Notes: generated by a model from the sequence alone, not told the origin. Shown: positions 16,565-26,394, counted from the stretch's first letter. The stretch is DNA of 64,000 nt from JAPORY01 sp965215385 (GCA_965215385.1 OZ244059.1:2480001-2544000), one strand, 5' to 3'. Translations and numbers: made by a program.

Positions 16565-18165
16565 GCGTCCGTTCAATCCTGACGTGCAACACTACGATGT
16601 TGTGGTTTAGAGGATCTTGGATCACAGGTGTTGTATTGGGGTCAGGAGTTGGTATGAATCTCTGAAGAGTTTTTTAAGGAGATTCCGATGCTAAACGGCT
16701 ACCACCACCTGACCTATGCCGATCGATGCCAAATTCATGCCTTGAAGGCAAGCGGGTATTCGCTGCGTGCCATCGCCCGCGAAATGAATCGCAACCCGGC
16801 GACGATTTCACCGGAACTTCGTCGTAACAGTGGTGAACGGGGGTACCGTCACAAGCAAGCGGAACAAAAGGCGCGAGAGCGTCGCCGGGCGGCCTCGTCG
16901 CGGCCTTGGAAGCTGACGGCGGAACTCTGGTCTCTGATTGAAGGACTCTTGGTTTTGGCCTGGAGTCCGGAGCCGATAGCCGGTCGTTTGCGTCGCGACG
17001 GGGTGGTTTCGGTGAGTGCCGAGTGGATCTATCAGTATATTCGGGTGGATCGGCAGCGCGGCGGGGTGTTATGGCGATCGTTACGCCGTCGGGGCAAGAA
17101 GCCGAATGTGACGGCGGGCCGGGATCGCGGGCGCGGCTGCATTCCGAACCGGGTGGACATCTCCGAGCGTCCGGAGTGCGTTGCGGCCAAGTCGCGGGTT
17201 GGAGACTGGGAGGTGGATACCGTGATTGGCAAAGGGCACCGTGGGGCACTGGTCACGCTGGTGGATCGGATGTCGAAACTCGTGTTAATACCGAAGGTTA
17301 GTCGCAAAACGGCGGTAGCAGTTGGTGAGGCCATTAGCACCCGACTGGCACCGTATCCGGTGCACACCCTTACCGCCGACAACGGCAAGGAATTTGCGCG
17401 TCATAAAACAAGGGCTCGAACCTTATCGGCGTCGTTCTTCTTTGCTCGTCCCTATGCGTCTTGGGAACGTGGTTTGAACGAACATACGAATGGCTTGATC
17501 CGCGGCTATTTTCCGAAGGGCACCGATTTCCAGGCGGTGACGGCGGCGGCGGTGCAGCGTGTGCCGGATGCTTTCAATACGCGCCCACGCCAGGTCTTGG
17601 GGTATCGCACCCCGCAGGAGGTGATGGCCGCGACCAGGGCCTGAACGCTCATACTCGTCGCATAATGATCGACTTGATCATCGGCTACTAGGAAAAAATC
17701 GTCTCTCGGTCTGCCAATCCGTCACGGGTTTGCGGTCAGAACACCGGGCACAATTGGGTAATCCCGGTTCTTGGTGGAATGAAAGAACGGACGCGGGCAC
17801 CTGCGGAGTGTCGATTAGATGGTATCGGTCCGCCGGCCGCCGCGAACAAGCCTGCCCCTATTCCCGGTTCCAGTCGGCATCGGGGTATCTGCCGCTGCTT
17901 CGTATCGTGTCGCCGAAGCGCGCCGATCGGTGCCCGACAGATCAAGACGGAAAGGCGGCTGCCGCCCCCTTCAACCCCCGCATTATCGACGGTGTTCAAT
18001 CGCGTGTCGACGAGCCGTCGACATGATCAGCCGCGGTGCCGGTGCAAAGATCGGATTGCACTTTACTTGCGCTTGATCCGAGACTGATCTAAAGTCCCAG
18101 TTAGAGAGTGCGACCGCTGTTGACCACTGACAACACAGCGAACCATTCTTGATAACCCCGGCGTC
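16565..18165 (+). mobile_element. IS30-family unit, copy 2
   Basis: A 1601-base direct repeat of 12123-13726: same orientation, same 5' leader, transposase and 530-base tail. The left hairpin keeps its CAACA/TGTTG stem while its loop differs (CTACGA here, CGTCGA in copy 1), which suggests the stem matters. The two copies and the 2.8 kb between them have the layout of a composite transposon inserted between miaB and phoH. Confidence 0.75.
16688..17644 (+). CDS. IS30-family transposase, copy 2
   Basis: A 318-residue transposase from ATG 16688, preceded by AAGGAG. It is nearly the same as the copy at 12247, with small differences: one extra Ser in the RRRAASSRP region, two extra Ala after FQAVTAA, and scattered substitutions. 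The helix-turn-helix and the three DDE blocks (GDWEVDTVIG, TADNGKEFAR, ERGLNEHTNGLIRG) are complete. Both genes being open implies a recent duplication or continuing selection. Confidence 0.93.
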   Translation: MLNGYHHLTYADRCQIHALKASGYSLRAIAREMNRNPATISPELRRNSGERGYRHKQAEQKARERRRAASSRPWKLTAELWSLIEGLLVLAWSPEPIAGRLRRDGVVSVSAEWIYQYIRVDRQRGGVLWRSLRRRGKKPNVTAGRDRGRGCIPNRVDISERPECVAAKSRVGDWEVDTVIGKGHRGALVTLVDRMSKLVLIPKVSRKTAVAVGEAISTRLAPYPVHTLTADNGKEFARHKTRARTLSASFFFARPYASWERGLNEHTNGLIRGYFPKGTDFQAVTAAAVQRVPDAFNTRPRQVLGYRTPQEVMAATRA

Positions 18166-18621
18166 AATCCCTCGGCTGAGATAAACACTGAAGTCTAGTC
18201 AAAAAACGCCGGGTGTTGTCCTTCATTGTTGCAAGCGGGATGTAAAATACGGGCAACGAATCGGCGAATCGTGCTAAGAAAAACTCCAAGAAATAGCGTG
18301 GGATCACCTTGCCTGAAATCGCGCCTTCTTTGCCGTCGTCGATCATTGAGACATTGCCGCTACCCCGACTATCATGGAGTGGATGACGCAGAGCTATATC
18401 CGGCAGTCATGGCCTTGGCTGCGGTCGCGTCAGAGACTGATTACTCGGCAAACTGCTGAAATTGGCGACTCATAGTGAGTTTTCACCACAGTTGTTCTGA
18501 ACAGTGACAGTGTGTGCCTGCAGATTATTCGACATACGGGCAAAAAAAGAAAAGGTATCAGACCCCTTGCGAATAACGGCAAAATTCGGCAAACTTGATT
18601 GATAACAATCAGGAGCCAATT
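18166..18621. other. intergenic upstream of phoH
   Basis: No gene is recognisable. The first 60 bases are faintly similar to the sequence after copy 1. The region must carry the promoter that now drives phoH, since the IS30 island has cut it off from miaB. Confidence 0.35.
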
Positions 18622-19674
18622 TTGTCATCAAGTGCCTTACCAGCGGCCGAGCACGCCAACCGAGGTGATGAGTTGCTGTTGGAATTTGCCGACAACCGTA
18701 GTCTGGCAGAGCTATGCGGTGCTTATGATCAGAACTTAGCAAAAGTAGAGGGGTTCTTAGGGGTTCAAATTCTGCGGCGCGGCAATTTGGTGACCATTTT
18801 TGGGGAACCGCCTCTGCGGCGGCAGTCGGCTCGGGTGCTACAAACATTATACGAGCGCATTGAGCAGGGACGATCAATTGAACCTGAGGATATTGATCGG
18901 GTGCTGCAGTGGCTCGAGATTGACTCAGAAACCTGTGAGCAGGTTCGCGTTCCCCAAGAAATTGATGATCGCCATATTAGGCTGAAAACGCGCAAGAAAT
19001 TAGTCGAGCCTCGAACCAAAGCCCAACACGATTACGCTACGGCCCTGCTACATCACGAACTCGGATTTGGTATTGGTCCAGCAGGGACTGGAAAAACCTA
19101 CTTGGCCGTGGCTGTCGGCGTCTCAATGTTTCTTGAAGGTCGGGTTGAACGTATCATCCTCAGTCGTCCTGCCGTCGAAGCTGGTGAAAAACTCGGCTAC
19201 CTTCCCGGTGATATGAAGGATAAAGTCGACCCCTATATGCAACCGCTGTACGATGCGCTAAATGACTTTCTTCCGGCTCGACAAGTGGGCAAATTGATTG
19301 AGGAAAGTCGCATTGAAATTGCGCCGCTCGCCTTTATGCGAGGACGAAGTTTGTCAAACGCATTTGTTGTGCTTGATGAAGCGCAAAATGCCACGAAAAT
19401 GCAAATGAAAATGTTTTTAACGCGGCTCGGGCACGGCTCGCGGATGGTCATCACCGGTGATCAAACCCAGATTGATCTGCCACACAATATACCCTCGGGT
19501 TTGGTGCACGCCGAGAGCCTTCTCATGGGGATACAAAATATCAGCTTTAGCTACTTTTCAAGTCGCGATGTTGTCCGACACCCACTGGTCGCAAACATTA
19601 TCGAAGCCTATGACGCCGAATCATCGTCTGCTGGTGTGCCAAATTCGTCGCCAGCGCATCGTAAAGCGGTTTAG
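18622..19674 (+). CDS. PhoH-family ATPase (PhoL type)
   Basis: I choose the TTG at 18622 because AGGAG (18611-18615) stands six bases before it; an upstream in-frame TTG at 18595 has no such site. This gives 350 residues: a KH-like N-terminal region, then the PhoH ATPase with Walker A GPAGTGKTYLAV, the family string RPAVEAGEKLGYLPGDMKDK, Walker B FVVLDEAQNAT, and TGDQTQIDLP. It is a cytosolic ATPase associated with RNA metabolism and the YbeY rRNA endonuclease, whose gene follows 31 bases later. The rest of the usual alphaproteobacterial cluster follows. Confidence 0.93.
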   Translation: MSSSALPAAEHANRGDELLLEFADNRSLAELCGAYDQNLAKVEGFLGVQILRRGNLVTIFGEPPLRRQSARVLQTLYERIEQGRSIEPEDIDRVLQWLEIDSETCEQVRVPQEIDDRHIRLKTRKKLVEPRTKAQHDYATALLHHELGFGIGPAGTGKTYLAVAVGVSMFLEGRVERIILSRPAVEAGEKLGYLPGDMKDKVDPYMQPLYDALNDFLPARQVGKLIEESRIEIAPLAFMRGRSLSNAFVVLDEAQNATKMQMKMFLTRLGHGSRMVITGDQTQIDLPHNIPSGLVHAESLLMGIQNISFSYFSSRDVVRHPLVANIIEAYDAESSSAGVPNSSPAHRKAV

Positions 19675-19705
19675 CAAATCTCAATGAGCCCCAATAAGAT
19701 CAGCT

Positions 19706-20209
19706 ATGGCAATCGATATTCTTATTGATGACACGCGGTGGCGATCAATCAATGTTACTGACCTTGTCAACCAAGCGTATGCGGTCACGACCACGTGCGT
19801 GGGGCTGTCAACTGACGCTTGCGAGCTGGCGTTAGTGGTGAGCAATGACCGTCGAGTCGCGAAGCTCAACGCTTTGCACCGAAACCAAAAAAAACCAACC
19901 AATGTTCTCAGTTGGCCAGCCGATGAATTGCGAGCAGAAATTGACGGTGATTTGCCAAAGCCCCCGCGCCCTAATCCAGACGATGTCTATCATTTGGGCG
20001 ATATCATCATCTCCTACGACAGTTGTGAGCGTGAGGCGAAAGAAGAGCGCAAGTCGTTGTCAGACCATACGACGCATTTATTTGTTCACGGTCTGCTCCA
20101 CTTACTAGGATATGATCATCATCGGGAGCGAGACGCCGCTCTCATGGAGCAAACCGAAAAAAAAATTCTGGCCACGATGGGATTGGCAGATCCGTATATT
20201 AGCCGATGA
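19706..20209 (+). CDS. ybeY: endoribonuclease YbeY
   Basis: A 167-residue protein, normal length, carrying the zinc-binding signature HGLLHLLGYDHHRERDA near the C terminus with its three histidines, and the N-terminal NVLSWPADE/HLGDIIIS strands of the family. It takes part in 16S rRNA 3' maturation and ribosome quality control in the cytoplasm. It lies between phoH and corC in the standard order. Confidence 0.95.
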   Translation: MAIDILIDDTRWRSINVTDLVNQAYAVTTTCVGLSTDACELALVVSNDRRVAKLNALHRNQKKPTNVLSWPADELRAEIDGDLPKPPRPNPDDVYHLGDIIISYDSCEREAKEERKSLSDHTTHLFVHGLLHLLGYDHHRERDAALMEQTEKKILATMGLADPYISR

Positions 20210-20252
20210 GTGGCAAAGCTCAGTCAATAACCAGCGATTTGGAACTAGATTA

Positions 20253-21122
20253 ATGAGCGATAGCGAGGGAAGTTCGACGCCACCACATGGGGTACTGCCC
20301 GATAAAAATAACAAGCAAAACCGCAGTTGGTTCAGGCGGTTGATCAGAAGATTGGGTTCGGCGAATAATGCGGTTGAGTCGCCCGATCATCAGCCGCCCC
20401 CCGCCGATCACGGCATGCTGAACTTGATGCGCCTTCGGGTTGATGATGTCGTTATTCCGAAGGCGGAGATCGTGGCCGTTCCCGACACCAGTTCACTTGC
20501 GGAACTGGTGACAGTGTTTCGAGAGAGTGGATTAACGCGACTACCGGTTTACAGCGGTACGCTGGATACGCCTTGTGGACTCATCCACCTCAAGGACTTG
20601 GCCTTAACCCATGGGTTCAACGGCAAACGGACGAAGTTTCAACTAAAGGCGATGCTGCGCAAGCTTTTTTTTGTGCCGCCCTCAATGCCCATCAATATCC
20701 TATTAACCGAAATGCAAACGGAGCGCCGCCACATGGCACTTGTAATTGATGAGTATGGTGGCGTTGACGGCTTGGTTACAATTGAAGACTTGATTGAGCA
20801 AGTTATCGGTGAAATCGTCGATGAACATGATACTGAGGAAGACCAAAACTGGTCTTTGGAAAACCCCGGTTGCTATGATGCTTTGGCAAAAACCCCGCTC
20901 ACAGAGTTTGAAGCCGAAATCGGTCAGTCACTCACTGATCACGATACCGTCGACCAGGAGGAGATCGACACCCTCGGCGGGCTGGTTTTCATGCTGTCTG
21001 GCCGTGTTCCCGCTCGTGGTGAGGTGGTCAAACATCCCACCGGCGTCGAGTTCGAAGTGATTGAAGGCGACGCAAGACGGGTCAAACGATTACGGGTAAG
21101 GTTGGCAGGAACCGCTGTATGA
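20253..21122 (+). CDS. CorC/TlyC-type CBS-domain protein
   Basis: Start at ATG 20253, giving 289 residues; a longer upstream frame only overlaps ybeY. Two CBS domains cover about 65-185 (MRLRVDDVVIPKAEIVAVPD, and HMALVIDEYGGVDGLVTIED as the hallmark string). A C-terminal CorC_HlyC domain (EIDTLGGLVFMLSGRVPARG) follows. Such proteins are implicated in Mg2+/Co2+ resistance or efflux, and in this cluster the gene always accompanies ybeY and lnt. The stop overlaps the lnt start by four bases (ATGA). Confidence 0.92.
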   Translation: MSDSEGSSTPPHGVLPDKNNKQNRSWFRRLIRRLGSANNAVESPDHQPPPADHGMLNLMRLRVDDVVIPKAEIVAVPDTSSLAELVTVFRESGLTRLPVYSGTLDTPCGLIHLKDLALTHGFNGKRTKFQLKAMLRKLFFVPPSMPINILLTEMQTERRHMALVIDEYGGVDGLVTIEDLIEQVIGEIVDEHDTEEDQNWSLENPGCYDALAKTPLTEFEAEIGQSLTDHDTVDQEEIDTLGGLVFMLSGRVPARGEVVKHPTGVEFEVIEGDARRVKRLRVRLAGTAV

Positions 21123-22600
21123 TTCGTGCCATCTTGGCACTCATCGCTGGCGGTATCGGCGCATTGGGCTTGCCGCCCTACGGGTTTTGGCCGTTGACGC
21201 TCCTTGCGTTGGCCGCAATGTTCCAGATCTTCGGTGGATTAACGGATTGGCGACGGGCTAGTCTAGTCGGCTGGACCTTTGGGGCCGGATATTTTGGTGT
21301 CGCCTTCTCTTGGATTTTCGAGCCGTTTCTGGTCGGACCAGAAGAATTTGCGTGGCTTGCCTTGTTTGCTCCGCCGTTGCTCGCTGCTGGTCTTGCTGGA
21401 TTCTGGGCTTTAGCTTTTGCGGTAGCTTACGGGGTCGCAAGAACCAGCATCCTTGGTCTCCTACTCAGCTTGGCGGCTATTGAGGTAGCGCGTACCTACT
21501 TACTTTCCGGTTTTCCGTGGGCGGGGTTAGCGCAGATTTGGGTTGGAAGCGGTCTCGACCTGCTGCTGTCAGTTATCGGTCCGCACGGGCTTATGCTGCT
21601 CACCCTGATCGTTGCCGCAATGGTTCGATTGTTACTGAAACCAAAATCTAGCAACGCCAGCAGGTTCATGTCCGCGGTCGGGTTGACTTTTTTTGCGCTT
21701 TTAGCGGTGACGTTGACTTGGCGATTGCCTGCGGTGAAGACGACAGCAGCGATCATTCGCATCGTCCAGCCAAACGCGCCACAAGCCGAAAAGTGGGACC
21801 GTGAGAAGATACCACAGTTTCTCGCCCGGCAAATCACCGCCACCGGTGCCGGTGACAGCCCACCTGACCTCATCGTCTGGCCCGAATCAGCCATCGCGCC
21901 GCTACTTGGCGATGCAACCGCCGAATTTCGGGCCATTGCCAATGCCGCTCGGGGTGCAATTGTCGTGCTGGGGGTTAATCGACGCGATGAAGCGGGTTAC
22001 TACAACTCAATGATCGCATTGGATCGGGATGGACAGGTGGCACAGCGCTATGATAAACAAAAGTTGGTGCCCTTTGGCGAGTTTATGCCGTTCCCCGAGT
22101 TCTTTCGTAGTTTGGGCATCCGCGGTCTGGCTGAATGGGCAGATCGTGGCTACGTCGCGGGTTCAGGACCGCGGCGTCTAGTACTCGGCGATCTTGGTCT
22201 CGCGCAGCCTTTGATCTGCTACGAGGCGATATTTCCCGAACTTGCCCGCCAGGACGCGGAGCGTCCTGATCTATTATTGCAGATCACCAATGACGCTTGG
22301 TTTGGAACGCGCGCTGGCCCTTATCAACATTTTGCGCAAGCACGAATGCGTGCGATTGAGCAAGGATTACCCCTCATTCGAGCGGCAAACACGGGTATTT
22401 CCGCGGTCATTGATCCCTTGGGAAGGATTATCGAAATCATGCCTTTGGGTGCCACTGGTTTTGTCGACGCAAAATTGCCAGTGCCCTTGCCGACAACGCT
22501 GTATGCCCGAATCGGCGATGGGCCAGCGATCACCTTGATTATCATCCTGTTGCTAACAGTTTTCGGTCGGCAGGTTGGACGCTTGCGTTTCGAAGGGTAA
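21119..22600 (+). CDS. lnt: apolipoprotein N-acyltransferase
   Basis: A 493-residue inner-membrane enzyme with about six N-terminal transmembrane helices, then a nitrilase-fold periplasmic domain. The catalytic Glu-Lys-Cys set is visible: E256 in WPESAI, the lysine of YDKQKLVPFGEFMP (313-315) and C367 in PLICYEAIFPEL. A last helix lies near residues 470-485. It transfers a third acyl chain to the N-terminal cysteine of lipoproteins. Its start overlaps the corC stop (ATGA), so the genes are co-translated. Confidence 0.96.
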   Translation: MIRAILALIAGGIGALGLPPYGFWPLTLLALAAMFQIFGGLTDWRRASLVGWTFGAGYFGVAFSWIFEPFLVGPEEFAWLALFAPPLLAAGLAGFWALAFAVAYGVARTSILGLLLSLAAIEVARTYLLSGFPWAGLAQIWVGSGLDLLLSVIGPHGLMLLTLIVAAMVRLLLKPKSSNASRFMSAVGLTFFALLAVTLTWRLPAVKTTAAIIRIVQPNAPQAEKWDREKIPQFLARQITATGAGDSPPDLIVWPESAIAPLLGDATAEFRAIANAARGAIVVLGVNRRDEAGYYNSMIALDRDGQVAQRYDKQKLVPFGEFMPFPEFFRSLGIRGLAEWADRGYVAGSGPRRLVLGDLGLAQPLICYEAIFPELARQDAERPDLLLQITNDAWFGTRAGPYQHFAQARMRAIEQGLPLIRAANTGISAVIDPLGRIIEIMPLGATGFVDAKLPVPLPTTLYARIGDGPAITLIIILLLTVFGRQVGRLRFEG

Positions 22601-22689
22601 TTGACCGCAATGGTTTGGTAAGCTAGGTACTTTGAGCGAATAATTTTCAGTTTCATTGTTGGTCATAATTGGGCTTTGCGGAGCAATTC

Positions 22690-23871
22690 ATGAGTCAAAG
22701 ACGCTACACCTTCACCTCTGAATCGGTATCAGAAGGGCATCCGGATAAGCTTTGTGACTGTATCGCTGATGCTATCTTGGACATGTTCATTGCGTTAGAC
22801 CCGGAGGCGAGAGTCGCCGCCGAGGTTTTTGCAACGGCCAATCGCGTCGTCGTCGGAGGGGAAGTCAATCTCAGCAACAAGGATAGGCAGCACGCAGGGA
22901 TTCGGTACATTGAGACCCTCGTGCGCAAATGCATTTGTGAAATTGGCTACGAGCAAGAAAAGTTTCACTGGCTAACTTGTCAAGTGACCAATCTGATGCA
23001 CCAGCAGTCTGACGATATTGCGATCGGGGTTGATGCGGCAACGGCGAAGGAGGAAGGGGCGGGTGATCAGGGTATGATGTTTGGTTATGCGACTGATGAG
23101 ACCGATGCCTTTATGCCTGCACCCATACAATACGCGCATTCGATCCTGCGACGGATAGCGGAGGCGCGAAAAGCATGGAAGGAACCAGAACTAGGCCCTG
23201 ATGCAAAGTCGCAATTATCGGTGGTTTACGAAAATGGCAAGCCATCCCACCTCAGTTCGATCGTGCTATCCACACAACATCTCAACCCTGACTTGTCATC
23301 GACAGATATCCGTGAGATTGTTGAACCATATGTTCGGGAGGTGCTTCCGGATAACTGGATCAATGCGGCGACGCAGTGGCATGTCAATCCCACCGGAAAA
23401 TTCGTCAACGGCGGGCCGAGTGCTGATGCAGGCTTAACGGGCCGAAAAATCATTGTTGATACCTATGGCGGTGCTGCGCCCCATGGGGGCGGGGCCTTTT
23501 CTGGTAAAGACCCGACCAAGGTTGATCGGTCGGCGGCGTACGCGGCGCGTTATCTTGCCAAAAACATTGTTGCTGCGGAACTGGCCAATCGCTGCACCTT
23601 GCAACTGTCCTACGCAATTGGCGTCTCAAGACCGTTATCGATTTTTGTTAATACTCATGGCACTGGGGTGGTGCCGGAGGACCAAATTGAGCGAGCGGTT
23701 TGCGAGGTTATGGACCTCTCGCCGCGCGGCATTCGCGAACATTTGAATCTCAACTGGCCGATTTTTCGGCGGACGGCTGCTTATGGGCATTTTGGTCGGG
23801 AGCCAACGCCCGACGGTGGATTTTCTTGGGAGAAGACGGATTTAGTCGCGGCACTCAAATCGGCTATTTGA
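22690..23871 (+). CDS. metK: S-adenosylmethionine synthetase
   Basis: The ATG at 22690 with GGAG in front fits the family start (MSQRRYTFTSESVSEGHPDK); an upstream in-frame TTG is ignored. The 393-residue product has the ATP-binding GHPDKLCD, GAGDQGMMFGYA and the phosphate-binding GGGAFSGKDPTKVDRS, all intact. It makes SAM from methionine and ATP, the methyl donor used by, among others, the neighbouring trmB product and miaB. No SAM riboswitch is visible in the 90-base leader. Confidence 0.97.
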   Translation: MSQRRYTFTSESVSEGHPDKLCDCIADAILDMFIALDPEARVAAEVFATANRVVVGGEVNLSNKDRQHAGIRYIETLVRKCICEIGYEQEKFHWLTCQVTNLMHQQSDDIAIGVDAATAKEEGAGDQGMMFGYATDETDAFMPAPIQYAHSILRRIAEARKAWKEPELGPDAKSQLSVVYENGKPSHLSSIVLSTQHLNPDLSSTDIREIVEPYVREVLPDNWINAATQWHVNPTGKFVNGGPSADAGLTGRKIIVDTYGGAAPHGGGAFSGKDPTKVDRSAAYAARYLAKNIVAAELANRCTLQLSYAIGVSRPLSIFVNTHGTGVVPEDQIERAVCEVMDLSPRGIREHLNLNWPIFRRTAAYGHFGREPTPDGGFSWEKTDLVAALKSAI

Positions 23872-24135
23872 TTGCCGACTGCTGCTACCGAAGGTACCTG
23901 CGGGAAATACTTGGGGCATCGACCATCGTCTTTGACGGGTGGGCTTAGTGGAAACCAAAAAGACGTAACCCCGTGCCCACAAATGGCGACCGCACTGCGA
24001 GAATTGCCTGTCAGGCCTTGATCGATTTGGGTCATTTCTGAGCGAGTCGGAAATCCGAGTTCACGGCGTCTTGGAATTTTATTCGGAATATGGAATAAAC
24101 TATTTCATCGCAATTTTGAACTTGTGGAAGATGAA

Positions 24136-24606
24136 ATGGACAATCTCTCCAAAGGACATGATTCCAGAAAAATTGCGAGTTATGTGGTATCCACCGGAAG
24201 ACAAAAAGGATGCCATTATACGCCCCTGCAGGTAATTAAATTAACCTATTTGTGCCATGGTTGGATGTTGGGGCTTTATGGAAGTCCCATTTCACTACAC
24301 CCCGTAGAGGCCTGGAAATATGGACCAGTCATTCCAGCCATATATGAACAGGTAAGGGTTTACGGAAGAAATCACGTAAAGGAACTGGAAGGATATTCGG
24401 TTTCGGGACACGATCTTGATGAATTTCAAACTAACCTGATTGGACAAGTACTTGAAGTCTATAAAGAGTATTCTGGGGTCGAACTCTCGGCCCTTACCCA
24501 CAGGAAAGGAACCCCTTGGCACGAAATCTATCACAGCAAAGGGGTTAACCATATCATACCTGATGAGCTGATACGAAGCCACTTCGCTGAACTTGCGAAA
24601 CAATGA
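24136..24606 (+). CDS. Panacea/DUF4065-domain protein, probable antitoxin
   Basis: I prefer ATG 24136 (GGAAG five bases ahead) over an in-frame GTG at 24124. The 156-residue product has the DUF4065 pattern: an N-terminal SRKIASYVV helix, YTPLQVIKLTYLCHGWMLG, EAWKYGPVIPAIYEQVRVYG, and a C-terminal WHEIYHSKG...IPDELIRSHFAEL. DUF4065 (Panacea, SocA-like) is known as an unusually versatile antitoxin domain paired with many unrelated toxins. The next gene overlaps its stop by four bases (ATGA), the arrangement expected of a toxin-antitoxin pair. The pair sits as an insertion between metK and trmB, in DNA that looks more AT-rich. Confidence 0.82.
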   Translation: MDNLSKGHDSRKIASYVVSTGRQKGCHYTPLQVIKLTYLCHGWMLGLYGSPISLHPVEAWKYGPVIPAIYEQVRVYGRNHVKELEGYSVSGHDLDEFQTNLIGQVLEVYKEYSGVELSALTHRKGTPWHEIYHSKGVNHIIPDELIRSHFAELAKQ

Positions 24607-24974
24607 ACAAAAAGTCGCAAACGGCGAGGGATCGAGAATTCAAGTCCGTGCCGCCTTTGCCTAAGTCTGGAGACGAACCCCTAGCGACAGCCGACGCTGA
24701 GAAGGAAAGACGGGAACTAGAAAGTGTCGAATCTCAACACAGTCGAGATCAAAGGACGCGAAAGGTTGTTGGCTGGGGGATGGATGCAATCATCATAATG
24801 ATATTGCTTGTAGTCGCTTCTGCATTGGGCTGTCTTGGTTGGCATATGCTCGCGCCCGAAAATTGGCGGTGGCTGTCAGATGATGACATTTCTGATATCA
24901 AGAGCTTCATGTTGAGCGGTGCTTTGGTGAGTGTCGCCATGAACTATTTCCATAAATTCATTCAGCGGCAATGA
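24603..24974 (+). CDS. small two-helix membrane protein, candidate toxin partner of the Panacea protein
   Basis: A 123-residue protein that overlaps the Panacea gene by four bases. The first 50 residues are charged and probably cytoplasmic (DAEKERRELESVESQHSRDQ). Two hydrophobic segments follow, about residues 57-82 (DAIIIMILLVVASALGCLGW) and 100-118 (KSFMLSGALVSVAMNYFHKF), with a short loop. I do not recognise the family. By position it would be the toxin, plausibly acting on the inner membrane, but a host-interacting partner without toxicity is possible. Confidence 0.6.
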   Translation: MNKKSQTARDREFKSVPPLPKSGDEPLATADAEKERRELESVESQHSRDQRTRKVVGWGMDAIIIMILLVVASALGCLGWHMLAPENWRWLSDDDISDIKSFMLSGALVSVAMNYFHKFIQRQ

Positions 24975-25668
24975 ACCGTCTGCTTTGTAATCATAGCCAT
25001 CGAAGTCATGCCACCAGTTAAGGATATGATGTACGGTGGACACTACCGCTGATAGCGGACGTTACGGAGAGTTTTCTCGTTTCTGGTCTTCACCTTGGCA
25101 ACGACGGTCGGACCTGTAACCGATCCTAAAAGCAGTGATGGAATCGCGGTGCAGAACTGAAAAAAGTAGAATTGCCGCGAAAGCAAGACGAAGGTCAGAA
25201 AGCGGGATTAGGCATCCGCATATCGGCACACGATACGGCTAAGGTTGGTCCATTTGAAACTTTCTGAATCCCGCCCCAACTCTTACAAGCGAGGGTATTC
25301 TTTGGCCGCGCTGCGTCCGTAAAATTGCAGCATTGGGCACGGTTGCGTCAATTCTCGTTATTGAAACAGCGGGGTTTCGTAATTTGGTTGTCGAACATCG
25401 ACGAGGGGAAGTGAGTGCGAGTCTAGTTGTGCGACGGCGAGGCGCAAATCCGACAACGCGATCTAACTGAACGTATGTTGTTTCAGCAGATTGGGGACAA
25501 CTGCGGGTCGTCCGTTAACTCTACTGGCGGTCAGTGATGTGAGAAATGTCGAGGTCGCGCTGTTAAGGATAATAACAACCCCATTTCGTGTGGCGGTCCC
25601 TTGCGGTAACTCCTAATCTTGCGCAAGGCGGAAAGCCATCGGTAACAGGGTCGAGAGTTAGTTTGTCC
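24975..25668. other. intergenic between the Panacea pair and trmB
   Basis: Almost 700 bases without a convincing gene in any frame. No tRNA or repeat is visible. An upstream-open frame of trmB runs into it but starts poorly. Confidence 0.35.
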
Positions 25669-26394
25669 ATGCGCGAATTTCACCGGCCGCATCGCAATTT
25701 CTACGGCCGCATCAAAGGGCGGCCGCTAAGCCGCCGACAACAAGCCTATCTCGACGAACAGTTGGCTGACTTTTCCTTGGATCGCGTCACTTGGGCGGAG
25801 AATCCGCAACGGCAACACCTAAATCTAAAAGCGATTTTCGGCGATGTCGCCGTTCGGCTTGAGATTGGTTTCGGCAGCGGCGAGCACCTTGTCTATCAAG
25901 CCGAACGCAACCCAGAGATCGGCTTTATCGGTGCTGAGCCCTACTTGAATGGCGTGGCAGCACTCTTGACAAAACTGCAAGAAAGGCGATTAAGCAACTT
26001 ACGCATTTATGCTGGCGATATCCGCGATCTCATGGATGTATTACCAAATGCTGCAATCGCCATCACCTATCTATTATATCCAGACCCTTGGCCGAAGCAA
26101 CGACACCATCGGCGCCGCTTCGTCTCTCCCGAAAACTTACGGCCCCTTGCGCGCATCATGCGCTCCGGCGGAGTCGTACGCATCGCGACAGATATTCCAG
26201 ATTATGCTCGTCAAGCCTTAGAGGAGATGCCCAAGTTCGGGTTTGAATGGCTCGCGCAATCGCCAGATGATTGGCGTCAACCCTGGCCCGATTGGGTATC
26301 GACCCGCTACGAGACTAAGGCGCTTCAACACAATCGCGTGCCGTATTACTTGACATTCAGCCGCTTGCGTTGTTCTAAGTCAGCGGCTCCATGA
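25669..26394 (+). CDS. trmB: tRNA (guanine-N7-)-methyltransferase
   Basis: Start at ATG 25669 (MREFHRPHRNFYGRIKGRPL), which fits alphaproteobacterial TrmB; earlier in-frame codons give a non-family extension. The 241-residue protein has the SAM-binding LEIGFGSGEHLVYQA, the FIGAEPYLNGVAAL segment, and the signature YPDPWPKQRHHRRRF. It methylates G46 of tRNA. It usually follows metK closely; here the Panacea pair and a long gap lie between. Confidence 0.95.
   Translation: MREFHRPHRNFYGRIKGRPLSRRQQAYLDEQLADFSLDRVTWAENPQRQHLNLKAIFGDVAVRLEIGFGSGEHLVYQAERNPEIGFIGAEPYLNGVAALLTKLQERRLSNLRIYAGDIRDLMDVLPNAAIAITYLLYPDPWPKQRHHRRRFVSPENLRPLARIMRSGGVVRIATDIPDYARQALEEMPKFGFEWLAQSPDDWRQPWPDWVSTRYETKALQHNRVPYYLTFSRLRCSKSAAP

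Noticed and set aside
22601..22689. Possible SAM riboswitch in the metK leader
   Set aside because: The short leader lacks the conserved cores of the SAM riboswitch classes I know.
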